Shown here piece after piece: positions 24,222-33,282 of a stretch of 64,000 bases of DNA. The stretch's first letter is position 1. The number at the start of each line of letters is the position of its first letter. The notes below the pieces were generated by a model. It worked only from the letters and a program-made list of their open reading frames with translations, was not told where the DNA came from and made no database searches. The stretch comes from Candidatus Peregrinibacteria bacterium (lineage in GTDB: Bacteria > Patescibacteriota > Gracilibacteria > CAIRYL01 > GCA-016699755): contig CP065009.1 in NCBI GenBank assembly GCA_016699755.1, forward strand, positions 62,001-126,000, given 5' to 3'. Both the position numbers and the translations under genes were made by a program.

Positions 24222-26072
24222 ATGAAGACAAAACACTTGTTTTCTGTAGTTTTTGTTTTTTTGGTTTCTTTCGAGTTAATAAGTCCACTGCATGTAAGTG
24301 CAGAAGGAATGCTCGACATGGCGTGTTTTCGGGAAAAATCATCAGTCGATCCAGCTTCAAGTGGAACCGTGGAGGTTCGCGTTTTTCCTGGGAATCACCT
24401 TTTTTTCGCACAAGACAATATGCCTTTGTCTTTTCGAACATACCAATACGGAAAAGATGCGCCTTTAGATGTGAAAATAGTAAACATTAGTGGCATCGAT
24501 TCCGCAAAAGAAAAAGAGCAAAAGTATCTGTTGGATGGAAATAATAGTACATCACTGGAATTTGATCCCTATTCAGAAGAACCAAGGGAAATAGTGATCG
24601 ATGCCGGCATGTTGCTTATGCCAAGAAGTTTTCATTTCGAATTGCAATATGTGGGAAAGCAAATTCCCTTCTTTTCGGTGTCACGAGACGGGAAAACATT
24701 TATTTCAGTATCCGATGTAAAACAGCATTCATTTCGCTTTTTGAAAATCCGATTTGAAAACTCAGGGTCTAGTGATTCCACAAAAAATACTCTTTCGGTA
24801 AGTGAGATTTCCCTTTCAGTCCCCGAAAAAAATACTTACGTTGTTGCTCTCAAAAACAGTTATCCCTTTGATATTTTTAGTGGATTTGATTGTGAGCAAG
24901 ATGATGCGTTCCGAAAAACCATTAATGCCCTTGATCGACAATCGCAAAATACTTCTTTTCGTGTTGATATTGATACGGAAGTATTTGATGTTCAGTTTTC
25001 CCCAAACCCAACATATAATTTAGATCGAGATGGCGATGGTATTACGAATGACGAAGATAACTGTCCTCTTGTTTCAAATGTAGATCAAAAGGATGGTGAC
25101 GGTGATCTTGTCGGAGATGCATGCGATCTTGATAGAGATCGGAAAAATTTCTCCGAACGAGATGCTGATGGTGATGGAATTGGGGATAGTTCCGATAACT
25201 GTCCGTACCTCTATAATCCACGTCAGCTCGATGGAAATGCCGATAGAAGAGGGGATATATGCTCCGATGATGATAACGACGGAATTATTGGAGAGAAAGA
25301 TAATTGCCCAACGATTTCCAATTCAAACCAAAAGGATATTAACGCCAACGGCATTGGAGATGCGTGTGAATTTGATCAGGATGATGACGGTATTTTTGAC
25401 AGCATTGACAACTGTGTTCACACGAAAAATCCCGATCAAGTAGATGCGGACAACGACCAAATTGGAGATGCGTGTGACAACTGTGAGAAGTACAATCCTC
25501 AACAACGAGATGTGAATGGAAATGGAGTAGGAGATACATGTGAAGAAGCGGAAAACTACCAAAAAAGCAACGATGACGATGCTGATGGTGTTCTCAATAT
25601 TTCCGATAATTGTCGAAATATTTCCAATCCCGATCAAGTTGATACAGATAACGACCAAATTGGAGACAAGTGTGATAACTGCCCACTTCTCCAAAATAAC
25701 GATCAGACAGATGAAGACCAAAACGGTGTTGGTGATTTTTGTGAAGACAGTGACCAAGATGGTATTGTGGGGTATCTCGATAATTGTTTGAGGATTACCA
25801 ACGCCGATCAGAAAGATTCGGATAATGACAATATTGGAGATGTGTGTGAAGACGAAGACGATGATGGCATTCCAGCGGTTTTTGACAATTGTCCGTTTCA
25901 ATACAATGTGGACCAAAAAGATGTTGATCACGATACGATAGGGGATGCTTGTGATACCACGGATAATCGATTCCTTGAGTCGAACAAGTGGGTTGTTGTT
26001 GGTATTATTGTTGCTTTGACTGCGATATTTGGTGTTCTTATTGTTGGGCTTATTCGGAAAATTCACTCTTAA
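24222..26072 (+). CDS. Surface protein with thrombospondin type 3 repeats
   Basis: 616 residues, exported and anchored. A signal peptide (KHLFSVVFVFLVSFELISPL, cleavage near VSAEG) is followed by a beta-rich domain to about residue 265. From about 268 to 585 run tandem thrombospondin type 3 repeats, seen as DRDGDGITNDEDNCPLVSN, NPDQVDADNDQIGDACDNC, DQNGVGDFCEDSDQDGIVG and similar units, in which Asp-rich loops bind Ca2+ and the Cys pairs form disulfides. A C-terminal helix (WVVVGIIVALTAIFGVLIVG) with a basic tail (RKIHS) fixes it in the membrane. It has no LPxTG-like motif, so the window's sortase is not its obvious anchor. It lies between the pilin array and the DUF2339 protein on the same strand, and a role as a stiff, Ca-dependent surface stalk is likely. 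Confidence 0.88.
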   Translation: MKTKHLFSVVFVFLVSFELISPLHVSAEGMLDMACFREKSSVDPASSGTVEVRVFPGNHLFFAQDNMPLSFRTYQYGKDAPLDVKIVNISGIDSAKEKEQKYLLDGNNSTSLEFDPYSEEPREIVIDAGMLLMPRSFHFELQYVGKQIPFFSVSRDGKTFISVSDVKQHSFRFLKIRFENSGSSDSTKNTLSVSEISLSVPEKNTYVVALKNSYPFDIFSGFDCEQDDAFRKTINALDRQSQNTSFRVDIDTEVFDVQFSPNPTYNLDRDGDGITNDEDNCPLVSNVDQKDGDGDLVGDACDLDRDRKNFSERDADGDGIGDSSDNCPYLYNPRQLDGNADRRGDICSDDDNDGIIGEKDNCPTISNSNQKDINANGIGDACEFDQDDDGIFDSIDNCVHTKNPDQVDADNDQIGDACDNCEKYNPQQRDVNGNGVGDTCEEAENYQKSNDDDADGVLNISDNCRNISNPDQVDTDNDQIGDKCDNCPLLQNNDQTDEDQNGVGDFCEDSDQDGIVGYLDNCLRITNADQKDSDNDNIGDVCEDEDDDGIPAVFDNCPFQYNVDQKDVDHDTIGDACDTTDNRFLESNKWVVVGIIVALTAIFGVLIVGLIRKIHS

Positions 26073-26116
26073 GATGGATACACATTTTCTGTTTACCCTT
26101 TCTTTTTTCTCCCTTC

Positions 26117-29100
26117 ATGGATTCGCTTCTGAACAAAATATCTTGGATTATTAGCTTATTTATGGCTTTTATTATTATGTCATTTTTTACCCCTTTCTTG
26201 TGGCACATGGGTGGCAATGTTAGTGATAGGATACTTGCTCAAGTCATTGAAATATTCATTCTCGGGAGTATTTGCAAGCGAATTTTTCTCTCAAAGAAGA
26301 GTATTCACACCGCTCTTATGAAGACGAAAACAAAAATTCCCAATGAAATGGAAAATCGAGAAGAAGAGATCATGAATGAGCCACTCATTTCCTCTAAAGA
26401 GGTTTCTTTTTTCGATGAAGAAAAAGAGATGAAACCAGAGGAAAGTGTTGATCCAATGGAAAATCGAGAAGAAGAGATCATGAATGAGCCACTCATTTCC
26501 TCTAAAGAGGTTTCTTTTTTCGATGAAGAAAAAGAGATGAAACCAGAGGAAAGTGTTGATCCATACGATTTTTTTGCTACAAAGGAGGTAGAAACAGACA
26601 TTCCAAAATCAAAAATAGAGAATCTGAAGGAATCACCAGCAAAGCCAAACATGCTTGAAGCATTTTTTACAAAAAATGTACTGGCAAAGGTTGGCGGTAT
26701 TCTCCTCTTTTTAGGGGTCTTATTTCTCCTACAATTGGTGTATGCACAGCTTGGACCAGTGGGAAAACTTTTAATTGGTTTTCTGATTGGCTTTATTCTT
26801 TATGCCATTGGTGTTTTTCTCGATCGAAAAAAATTGACAAAAGAATCGCGAGTGCTCCTCGGTACAGGAATTGTTATTACCTACTTGGTTATTTTTTCGG
26901 GAAGATATCTTATTGGAGATCGTTTTGCAGATGCTGTCATTCTTTCGGAGGGGGTTACGTTTTTTCTCCTTCTCCTGAACACGGTGTTTTCCGTTGTTAC
27001 TGCGTTGGTGTATCGCTCTAACATTCTCCTCTTTTTCTCTTTTGTTTTTGCGTATTTTATTCCGTTTCTTATTGGTGCAAAAGCCCAAGACACACCATAC
27101 ACTCTTCTTGGATACGCACTTCTTCTCTCTATTGGGGGAATATGTCTTCATGCATTGGTACAAAAAAAAGATAAAGATTTCTTCAGTTATCTCCTTGAAA
27201 TTGCGAGTATTGGTGGGAGCATTCTTCTCCTCATGGCGCCATTTCAAGATACTCATGAGTGGCTTATAAAGTTGGGAGCAATGGTCTTTCTGTCTCTCAC
27301 CGTTATTTATACTGCCTTTACTACGGGAAAACGAAAAAATCTCGCTCTCTATTTTCTTTTTGCATATTTGGTTCTTGCGTTTCACATAGGGGTTGGTGCT
27401 AGTGTTCTTGGTCACCTCTTTTATACGGGGACAATTCTTGCCGGATATATAACCTCTCTGCTTATTTTCTTTGGGCTTGGAGTCGCCTTTTTTCTCATTA
27501 CCTCTGTTCTTTCACTTTTCTTTCTTCTCGCGGTTCCACTCGTCATTCTTTTGTGGCTTGTGGGGACTGGATTTATGGAGATATCCTTTGTTCCGTCTCT
27601 TTTGGTGATGAGTACGACCTTATATCTTTTTGTGTTCCTTGCTCTTTCAAAAAAAGTATCAGCACTTCTTCATGTGGGATTTTTTGTTATTTTGGGACTT
27701 TTTGCATTTTTTACCAACATCCTGTTCTCTTGGCATTCTCATTATTCCTATTTTGGGGAGATGCTTTCCTTTCCTCAGGCTGTCGGAACAGTGCTTACCG
27801 CCCTCCTCTTTTTCCTTTTGGCGTCCTTTTTCTCTACAAAAAAAGGATTGGGACAACTGTATCCCCTTGGTACCATTATGAGTATCATTATTCTTTTACC
27901 TATTATTCAATCGACAGGGAATCTCGTAGTTGTAAGTATTATCGGAATTGTTGGGCTTTTGGGGCTCAATATGGCTGTTCCACTTCTGAGTAAAGCCCTT
28001 GTTACAGAAAAACCGTTCAATGCTATTCTTGGGCTTATTGCTGGTGTTCTCTTTGGCGCCGGTGAAATATATGTTTTTGGAACAGAATATTTTCCGGGTG
28101 TTACGTTGGGAGTAGCATTTCTCGCATACGCTATTTTGTATTTTGTGCTTGGATTTTTGATGACTTCTTCTCTAGGTGTTCATTTTTCAGAAGAAGAGGT
28201 GTCACCAGAAAACACCTCCAAGAAGAACGTTATTCTTTCTTTTTTGGGTGTTTCCGTTTCGCTTTTTTCCCTTGCCATTGCATTTGTCTTTTCGAAACAT
28301 GGAGAAATTGCTTCTGCAGTGTGGCTTTTTGAGGCAAGCATTCTCTTTTTCTTCTCTGGAAAACTCAAAAATGCAAAAATATATGTTGGTGGACTTCTCC
28401 TTATGGGTGTTGGACTTTTAAAGCTCAGCTCTCTTATTCTCATTATTCAGGCGAAAGACTATCTCTCTCTTGTGCCACTTACCATTATCGCCGGATCACT
28501 CTTTGCAAATTTGAAATTTCTCGAAAACGATAGGAGCACTTCTCGACATTGGCATGATTTTGGCCATCTTCTCGGTTTGGGAATATTGGTAGCTCTTCTT
28601 GCTCATATTATTCCCAATACACAACAGGGATGGTTTATTTTTGGAATTGCGCTGGCAAGTATTCCCGTTTCGTATCTGTATTCAAAAATTCCATCGGGGC
28701 AAGTTCCCATTGTGATGCGCGCTTTGCTCATCTTCTTTTTTTGCACACACATTCTTCAGCTCAATCTAATATTCATATCTCTTGAGAATCACCATTGGGA
28801 GACACTCAAAGTTATCCAATATGTTTCTACCTTCCTCTTAGTGGGAACTCATGCTTTTCTCCGTTTGGCAAAACCAAGTGCCGGAGCAATATTTACGGTT
28901 TCTCTTCCCGCGTACCTGTTCTTAGCATCCACGTTTTATATATACAATACCTTTCAAGAGAATGTTTTCGTTATTACTATTTACTGGGGAATTCTCGCCT
29001 TCTCGCTTTGCGGATATGGAATTCAAAAAGATATGGTGAAATACCGAACAATTGGTTTGTATATTATGACGCTGACTGTGGTTAAAATTCTTACTTACGA

Positions 29101-29251
29101 TATTTGGTACAGCCTCAATGATGCTGTTTTAAGAATTGTCGCTCTCATGTTTGTTGGAGCACTTATGATTGTTATGTCGATTCTCTATTCGAAAAAATAC
29201 GAAGGGAATCTTGTTGGAGAGCTTACTTGGAAAAATATACTGCCGAAATAG
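26117..29251 (+). CDS. Large polytopic DUF2339 membrane protein
   Basis: 1044 residues of the DUF2339 family of predicted membrane proteins, whose function is unknown. After an N-terminal helix pair comes a charged cytoplasmic stretch that contains an exact 36-residue duplication, and then the conserved family opening AFFTKNVLAKVGGILLFLGV with LGPVGKLLIGFLIGF. The rest is one hydrophobic helix after another to the C-terminus (well over twenty), broken by short charged turns. The ATG at 26117 was chosen because a longer reading from 25988 lies inside the TSP3 gene. It begins 45 bp after the TSP3 stop and is probably cotranscribed with it. In other bacteria members are suspected to act in envelope processes, but I would not assign a reaction. 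Confidence 0.85.
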   Translation: MDSLLNKISWIISLFMAFIIMSFFTPFLWHMGGNVSDRILAQVIEIFILGSICKRIFLSKKSIHTALMKTKTKIPNEMENREEEIMNEPLISSKEVSFFDEEKEMKPEESVDPMENREEEIMNEPLISSKEVSFFDEEKEMKPEESVDPYDFFATKEVETDIPKSKIENLKESPAKPNMLEAFFTKNVLAKVGGILLFLGVLFLLQLVYAQLGPVGKLLIGFLIGFILYAIGVFLDRKKLTKESRVLLGTGIVITYLVIFSGRYLIGDRFADAVILSEGVTFFLLLLNTVFSVVTALVYRSNILLFFSFVFAYFIPFLIGAKAQDTPYTLLGYALLLSIGGICLHALVQKKDKDFFSYLLEIASIGGSILLLMAPFQDTHEWLIKLGAMVFLSLTVIYTAFTTGKRKNLALYFLFAYLVLAFHIGVGASVLGHLFYTGTILAGYITSLLIFFGLGVAFFLITSVLSLFFLLAVPLVILLWLVGTGFMEISFVPSLLVMSTTLYLFVFLALSKKVSALLHVGFFVILGLFAFFTNILFSWHSHYSYFGEMLSFPQAVGTVLTALLFFLLASFFSTKKGLGQLYPLGTIMSIIILLPIIQSTGNLVVVSIIGIVGLLGLNMAVPLLSKALVTEKPFNAILGLIAGVLFGAGEIYVFGTEYFPGVTLGVAFLAYAILYFVLGFLMTSSLGVHFSEEEVSPENTSKKNVILSFLGVSVSLFSLAIAFVFSKHGEIASAVWLFEASILFFFSGKLKNAKIYVGGLLLMGVGLLKLSSLILIIQAKDYLSLVPLTIIAGSLFANLKFLENDRSTSRHWHDFGHLLGLGILVALLAHIIPNTQQGWFIFGIALASIPVSYLYSKIPSGQVPIVMRALLIFFFCTHILQLNLIFISLENHHWETLKVIQYVSTFLLVGTHAFLRLAKPSAGAIFTVSLPAYLFLASTFYIYNTFQENVFVITIYWGILAFSLCGYGIQKDMVKYRTIGLYIMTLTVVKILTYDIWYSLNDAVLRIVALMFVGALMIVMSILYSKKYEGNLVGELTWKNILPK
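26348..26563 (+). repeat. Exact 108-bp in-frame tandem duplication
   Basis: Two identical 108-bp copies, 26348-26455 and 26456-26563, each encoding 36 residues that begin MENREEEIMNEPLISS and end PEESVDP, inside the cytoplasmic linker of the DUF2339 protein. No base differs, so the duplication is very recent or kept identical. Confidence 0.97.
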
Positions 29252-29301
29252 ATTTTTTGCTCGATGCAGAGATTGTATTTTGTAATTTGAATAAAAAAAG
29301 T

Positions 29302-29330
29302 GTTCAAAAAACATGGAGTGTTTTTTGAAC
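29302..29330. promoter_or_regulatory. 12-bp inverted repeat before the TrmB-like gene
   Basis: GTTCAAAAAACA (29302-29313) and its exact complement TGTTTTTTGAAC (29319-29330) around a 5-base centre. It lies between the DUF2339 stop and the regulator start at 29374. It can be read as a weak terminator or as an operator bound by the regulator; the T tract inside the stem and lack of a following T run make the operator reading reasonable. Confidence 0.45.
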
Positions 29331-29373
29331 TTCACTGAAACATGTTTGCCGTTTTCCAAAAAAGTATGGAAGA

Positions 29374-30126
29374 ATGCGCTTCGTGAATCCACTTTCTGAA
29401 ATTCTTGGGCTTTCTCCGCGCGACTTTTCCATTTTTCGCCTGCTTAATTCTATGGGTGCTATGCCGGCGAGTTCTATTGCGGTGCGCCTCAAAATGAATC
29501 GAACAACTGTATTTTCCGCGCTCCGCCGTCTTATTGAGAAAGGACTCGTGTATGAAATTCCCAAAGCGGGTGGAAAGTATTTTTCTGCGGTTGCTCCACG
29601 CGAAATCTTGCGTCAGGCAGAAGATCGGGTTGAGGAGGAAAAACGACGCATTCCACTTCTTTCTGCACTTGTGGAAGATCTTTCTCGTGAGCAGGGGCAA
29701 TTTGGCGATCGTCCGGGAGTGTCGTTTTTTGAAGGAGAAAACGGTGTTATTTCGCTTTTTCAAAAGACACTTTCACTTGGAAAAAAACAGGAGGCATTTT
29801 TGACACTCGAAAAGATTCCCACGGAAATTCTTCGCTATCTTATGTCGGAGTACATTTCAGAGAAGAAGCGACTTGGAGTGATGAGTCGGGTGCTTGTTCC
29901 GGCAGGGGAGCGTTCGGAAAAATATCGTCAACTCGATGGAGAAGGAAACCGAAAAACTCGTTTTGTTCCCGAGAGTGCGGCATTTGAAACTGAGATTATT
30001 CTTTCAGATTCGTATGTAGCGCTTATCGATTTTCATGCGCCTATTGGCGTGCTCATTGAAAGCGTCTCCATTACCACCACACTCCGTTCGGTTTTCGATT
30101 TGCTTTGGCACTCCGCAAAATTATGA
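29374..30126 (+). CDS. TrmB-family transcriptional regulator
   Basis: 250 residues. The N-terminal winged helix reads SPRDFSIFRLLNSMGAMPAS, SIAVRLKMNRTTVFSALRRL and IEKGLVYEIPKAGGKYFSAV, typical of TrmB DNA-binding domains. A coiled-coil stretch follows (EILRQAEDRVEEEKRR), then a C-terminal effector part (GVSFFEGENGVISLFQKTLS ... FHAPIGVLIESVSITTTLRS), as in the sugar-sensing or PLD-like domains of the family. TrmB proteins are mainly archaeal and control sugar metabolism; CPR bacteria also carry them. Its stop overlaps the truB start (ATGA), so the two are coupled. The inverted repeat 44 bp upstream may be its own operator. Confidence 0.82.
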   Translation: MRFVNPLSEILGLSPRDFSIFRLLNSMGAMPASSIAVRLKMNRTTVFSALRRLIEKGLVYEIPKAGGKYFSAVAPREILRQAEDRVEEEKRRIPLLSALVEDLSREQGQFGDRPGVSFFEGENGVISLFQKTLSLGKKQEAFLTLEKIPTEILRYLMSEYISEKKRLGVMSRVLVPAGERSEKYRQLDGEGNRKTRFVPESAAFETEIILSDSYVALIDFHAPIGVLIESVSITTTLRSVFDLLWHSAKL

Positions 30127-31010
30127 CGGCTTCTGGACTTTTACTCCTCAAAAAACCAGCAGGCATTTCGAGTTTTCGGGCGCTTGGTATTGCCAAAAAA
30201 AAGTTAGGAATCAAAAAAGCAGGGCATGCCGGAACACTCGATAGTTTTGCCGAAGGGTTGCTTGTTTCTGGAATTGGCGAGGGAACCAAAGCGCTTTCGC
30301 ACCTCTTGCTCTCGGAAAAAACATATAGAACAAAAATTGTGTTCGGTGTAACATCAGAAACACTCGATCCGCTTTCGGAATATGTTTTTGAAAAAAGCCT
30401 GATGGAATTTTCCTCGGAGAGCCTTCAAAAAGCGATTTCCAATTTTTCGGGAGAAATAATGCAAATCCCACCACTCTTTTCTGCTCTCAAAGTACAAGGG
30501 AGACGCGCATCAGATAGAGTTCGACAGGGAGAGGATATTGAGCTTGCCCCTCGACAGGTAATGGTGTTTGAGACGCGCCTCCTAGAGAGCGGAGTTCTTT
30601 CGGAAGGAGTATTTTCAGGACTTCCCTTTGCGGAGGTTTTTTTGCGCGTTGGCTCTGGATTTTATGTGCGGAGTTTTGCGCGAGATCTTGGGGAAAAACT
30701 CGGAACCTCTGCGCTTTGTATGGAGCTTTGCCGAGAATCGGTAGGAAACTTTCTATTAGCAGATGCGCATTTTCCAGAAGAAGTTTGTATGGAAAATCTT
30801 CTCCCCATTACTTCCCATTTTTTTACAATGCCATCCATTGCTCTTTCGCAAGAACAGGCAGAACGGTTTTTCTTGGGAAATGCTGTTTCTTTTTCATCTG
30901 AGATGAGGCATCCAGAATGCACTGTTTTTCTTGAAAAAAATTGGATTGGGTTTGGAAGTTTGGAGCAGGGAATTTTGCAACCAACACGAGTGGTGAAAAT
31001 TGGGGCATAG
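30123..31010 (+). CDS. truB: tRNA pseudouridine-55 synthase
   Basis: Isomerises U55 to pseudouridine in the T loop of tRNAs. 295 residues from the ATG at 30123, which shares bases with the TGA of the TrmB-like gene. LLLLKKPAGISSFRALGIAK is the N-terminal motif, KAGHAGTLDSFAEGLLVSGI contains the catalytic Asp, followed by TYRTKIVFGVTSETLDPLSE, QIPPLFSALKVQGRRASDR and GSGFYVRSFARDLGEKLGTS. A C-terminal extension of about 70 residues takes the place of a PUA domain. The assignment is firm. Confidence 0.95.
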   Translation: MTASGLLLLKKPAGISSFRALGIAKKKLGIKKAGHAGTLDSFAEGLLVSGIGEGTKALSHLLLSEKTYRTKIVFGVTSETLDPLSEYVFEKSLMEFSSESLQKAISNFSGEIMQIPPLFSALKVQGRRASDRVRQGEDIELAPRQVMVFETRLLESGVLSEGVFSGLPFAEVFLRVGSGFYVRSFARDLGEKLGTSALCMELCRESVGNFLLADAHFPEEVCMENLLPITSHFFTMPSIALSQEQAERFFLGNAVSFSSEMRHPECTVFLEKNWIGFGSLEQGILQPTRVVKIGA

Positions 31011-31036
31011 TGCAATTGAATCCGGCTTACGAATCT

Positions 31037-31441
31037 TTATTCGGGAGAGACGATGCGCAATTTTGGAAAATATGTTTTGTATCGATTTGTATCACGAGTG
31101 AGAAGTGTCATATTCGCAAGAGTCGCATGTGCGCCGATGTAAAAACCCGGAAGAGGAGACTGCTTATTGCCACCTCTTTTTTTGTATTCTAAAAAACATT
31201 TTCCAGCGAGGAATCCGGCTTCGTATGGCAAATGGTCGCGTCGGAAAAATTTTGGAGAAAGTGCTTCATCAACTTCTTCAATTTGACGAAATCTCATAGA
31301 GACTTCTGAGTAAATAATGGGGTTAATTACCAAAATGCAGTTTTCTCCGTATTGTTCAAGCATTCTGGATGACCGCTCACTTCACGTTGGGTCATTCGTA
31401 ATTACATCAATAAGAATATTGCTGTCTACCAAAACTTCCAT
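31037..31441 (-). pseudogene. vapC-type PIN-domain toxin with an in-frame TGA
   Basis: Read from the ATG at 31441 the frame gives MEVLVDSNILIDVITNDPT, the PIN-domain opening with the first catalytic Asp, and then a TGA at 31382-31384. Beyond it the same frame continues without a break: SERSSRMLEQYGENCILVIN, PIIYSEVS, the central LPYEAGFLAGKCFLEYKKRG, and the C-terminal PLPGFYIGAHATLANMTLLT with RDTNRYKTYFP. Family members often have Trp at or near the stop position, so a TGG to TGA change explains it. VapC toxins are Mg-dependent RNases; with the stop the product would lack the first catalytic part or terminate after 19 residues. The preceding antitoxin region also looks damaged. Confidence 0.8.
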
Positions 31442-31562
31442 CAGGACATTATAAAATTCATGATTTCTTCCGTGCTCAGCCCCCGATGTTCCAGTGCTCT
31501 TCAGCTTACTGATGATCGCTTTTCCACATGAAGAATTCGCATCGGCTTTTCTCATTTCGAGG
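31441..31562 (-). pseudogene. Probable antitoxin relic upstream of vapC
   Basis: The frame whose TGA overlaps the vapC ATG (TGATG) ends in RALEHRGLSTEEIMNFIMS, a plausible antitoxin C-terminus, but further upstream it is broken by in-frame TGA codons near 31503 and 31546. No complete antitoxin can be assembled. The overlap is what one expects of a vapBC pair, so I read it as the decayed first gene. Confidence 0.4.
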
Positions 31563-31640
31563 GTGTTGTTCTTTTTCTCAAAAATGACTTCCGTTAAAAA
31601 TTACAAAAAATCTCCTTTTATCTTAGGCTACAGTAATACA

Positions 31641-32555
31641 TTAAAAGAGCCCCAATTGCTCTGGTGGTGGTTCTGCTTGTCCAAATATTTTTTCTGCGCG
31701 TGTGATGAGTCTGCGTGAGCTTATGTTCTCCAAAAACTTCGGAAGGCTTTTTGGCATGGTGATTGAAATTCTTCCTGCTTCTTCTTGAAAATCTAGGATT
31801 TCCAAATCTCGATGGAGAACGGTCATTTTTTTGCTCAGTACTGCAGATTCTCGGTGTTCCTGCAAAAGGAGTCCATTTTTTCCGCCAATTTCTTCAGCAT
31901 GTTCAAGTGCATTTTCCACGGTTTTGTATTCCGCCAAAATCTTTTGCGCCCCCACTGGTCCAATACCTGGAACTCCGACAATTCGGTCGCTACTGTCTCC
32001 GGCAAGGGCTTTATAATCTGGCACTTGATGCGGATACACACCCATCTTTTCCCTCACGGCTTCGGTATCCATTTTTTTTGGCAATTTGCCTCCGTTTTGT
32101 GGATAGAGTAAGGAAACATTTTCTCCAACAATTTGGAATAAATCCTGATCGCCCGAGAGAATAACTATTTCTGTTTCTGCCTTGTTTCGAAAGTGTTCCG
32201 CAACGGTCGCAATAACATCATCTGCTTCAAATCCTTCTTTGCTCAAAACGGGAAGCTCCATACCTTCCGTAAAAAACGAAAAGATAAAGGGGAGCTGAGT
32301 CGAAAGATCTTCTGGCATGTCGGGGCGTCCTGCTTTGTAGCCTTCCATTTCTTCATGCCGAAATGTTGGTCCACGCAAATCGCGCGCCGCAAAAAGATAA
32401 GTCGGCTTCTCGCTTTCGAGTAGGGAAAAAACCGTAGAAACCACGCCATAGACTGCATTGCTTGGGGCTCCATCTTTCATGGTGAAGTGTTTTGGAACGG
32501 CGTGAAAGGAACGGAAAAAGAGATTGGAAATATCAATAAGCACAACTTTTTCCAT
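31641..32555 (-). CDS. Stand-alone 5'-3' exonuclease (Pol I N-domain-like)
   Basis: 304 residues of the FEN/5'-3' exonuclease family, corresponding to the N-terminal domain of DNA polymerase I. KVVLIDISNLFFRSFHAVP carries the first metal-binding Asp, then FRHEEMEGYKAGRPDMPEDL, EGFEADDVIATVAEHFR and IVILSGDQDLFQIVGENVSL with further acidic metal ligands, and the helix-hairpin-helix DSSDRIVGVPGIGPVGAQKI. Such enzymes remove RNA primers and flaps. No polymerase domain is attached, so either Pol I is split or this is an extra flap nuclease of ExoIX type. The tRNA-Arg gene is 28 bp upstream on the same strand. Confidence 0.92.
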   Translation of the reverse strand: MEKVVLIDISNLFFRSFHAVPKHFTMKDGAPSNAVYGVVSTVFSLLESEKPTYLFAARDLRGPTFRHEEMEGYKAGRPDMPEDLSTQLPFIFSFFTEGMELPVLSKEGFEADDVIATVAEHFRNKAETEIVILSGDQDLFQIVGENVSLLYPQNGGKLPKKMDTEAVREKMGVYPHQVPDYKALAGDSSDRIVGVPGIGPVGAQKILAEYKTVENALEHAEEIGGKNGLLLQEHRESAVLSKKMTVLHRDLEILDFQEEAGRISITMPKSLPKFLENISSRRLITRAEKIFGQAEPPPEQLGLF

Positions 32556-32582
32556 TACGAAGGGGTGAGAGAGGATACGAAA

Positions 32583-32658
32583 TGGCGCCCCGAGCAGGAA
32601 TTGAACCTGCGGCCGTCAGCTTAGAAGGCTGCTGCTCTATCCACTGAGCTACCGGGGC
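32583..32658 (-). tRNA. tRNA-Arg (anticodon TCT)
   Basis: On the minus strand the 76-nt sequence begins GCCCCGGTAGCTCAG and closes with TCGGGGC, discriminator G and an encoded CCA. The 7-bp acceptor stem is fully paired. The anticodon loop CTTCTAA gives TCT, reading AGA/AGG, and the T arm has GGTTCAATTCC. The cloverleaf is complete. Confidence 0.95.
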
Positions 32659-32717
32659 ACGGGGCAAAGTGTGTCATTTTTTTTTGTTTGTCGCAATTTC
32701 TGTCACAATAGTTTTTG

Positions 32718-33188
32718 ATGAAAATTCTTGGTATTGATCCCGGCTTGGCAACTATTGGGTTTGCACTTCTCGAAGAAAACAAGATTCTTGATTATGGTGT
32801 TTTTAAAACAGAGTCAGGACATCCACTCGCAGATCGACTCGTGCAGATTGGTGATGATATTCGAACGCTTCTTGCAGAGTTTCGTCCAGATTGTGCTTTT
32901 ATAGAAAAACTCTTTTTTGTGCAGAACGTCACAAATGGAATGGCAGTGGCACATAGTCGTGGTGTACTCCTCGAAGCATTGGCAAGAGAAGGAATTCCTA
33001 CGGATGAAATTTCTCCCAAAGATGTAAAAATTGCTGTGTGCGGATATGGAAATGCCGATAAAAAACAGGTGCAACATGCGATTGCTCGTATCTTTCGCCT
33101 TTCTGAGCTTCCTCGTCCAGATGACGCGGCAGACGCTATTGCTATTGCGTATGCGGGATACTTTTTGCAGAAGAAGATCTTACGTTAA
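32718..33188 (+). CDS. ruvC: Holliday junction endonuclease RuvC
   Basis: 156 residues. RuvC cuts Holliday junctions made and moved by RecA/RuvAB. The first catalytic Asp is in KILGIDPGLATIGFALLEEN, the Glu in DCAFIEKLFFVQNVTNGMAV, and the last acidic pair in RPDDAADAIAIAYAGY; PKDVKIAVCGYGNADKKQVQ is the conserved middle helix. The ATG at 32718 is preferred to a TTG just before it. ruvA and ruvB are not adjacent. The tRNA-Arg gene is divergent, 60 bp away. Confidence 0.96.
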   Translation: MKILGIDPGLATIGFALLEENKILDYGVFKTESGHPLADRLVQIGDDIRTLLAEFRPDCAFIEKLFFVQNVTNGMAVAHSRGVLLEALAREGIPTDEISPKDVKIAVCGYGNADKKQVQHAIARIFRLSELPRPDDAADAIAIAYAGYFLQKKILR

Positions 33189-33227
33189 ATTGCGAAAATG
33201 CTATTTTAAAAGTTGTCTCTAGAGCAC

Positions 33228-33256
33228 TTGTTTGACAGGTTTTTTTGCTCTACACT
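33228..33256 (+). promoter_or_regulatory. Possible ndk promoter
   Basis: TTGTTT (33228-33233), a 17-bp spacer and TACACT (33251-33256), giving a start near 33263, about 20 bases before the ndk ATG. A TTGACA also occurs at 33232-33237 but is only 13 bp from the -10 element, so it is probably not the one used. Confidence 0.4.
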
Positions 33257-33282
33257 GCCCCTGTTTTTTCTTTTTTTCTGTT

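Noticed and set aside
25323..26066. 247-codon minus-strand frame
   Set aside because: It is the mirror of the repetitive Asp/Asn-rich TSP3 region; the low-complexity Ile/Val/Asn product is an artefact of that composition.
31037..31562. UGA read as glycine (genetic code 25)
   Set aside because: Many genes here end in TGA and several overlap the next start through it, so the standard meaning holds; the broken toxin pair is better explained by decay.
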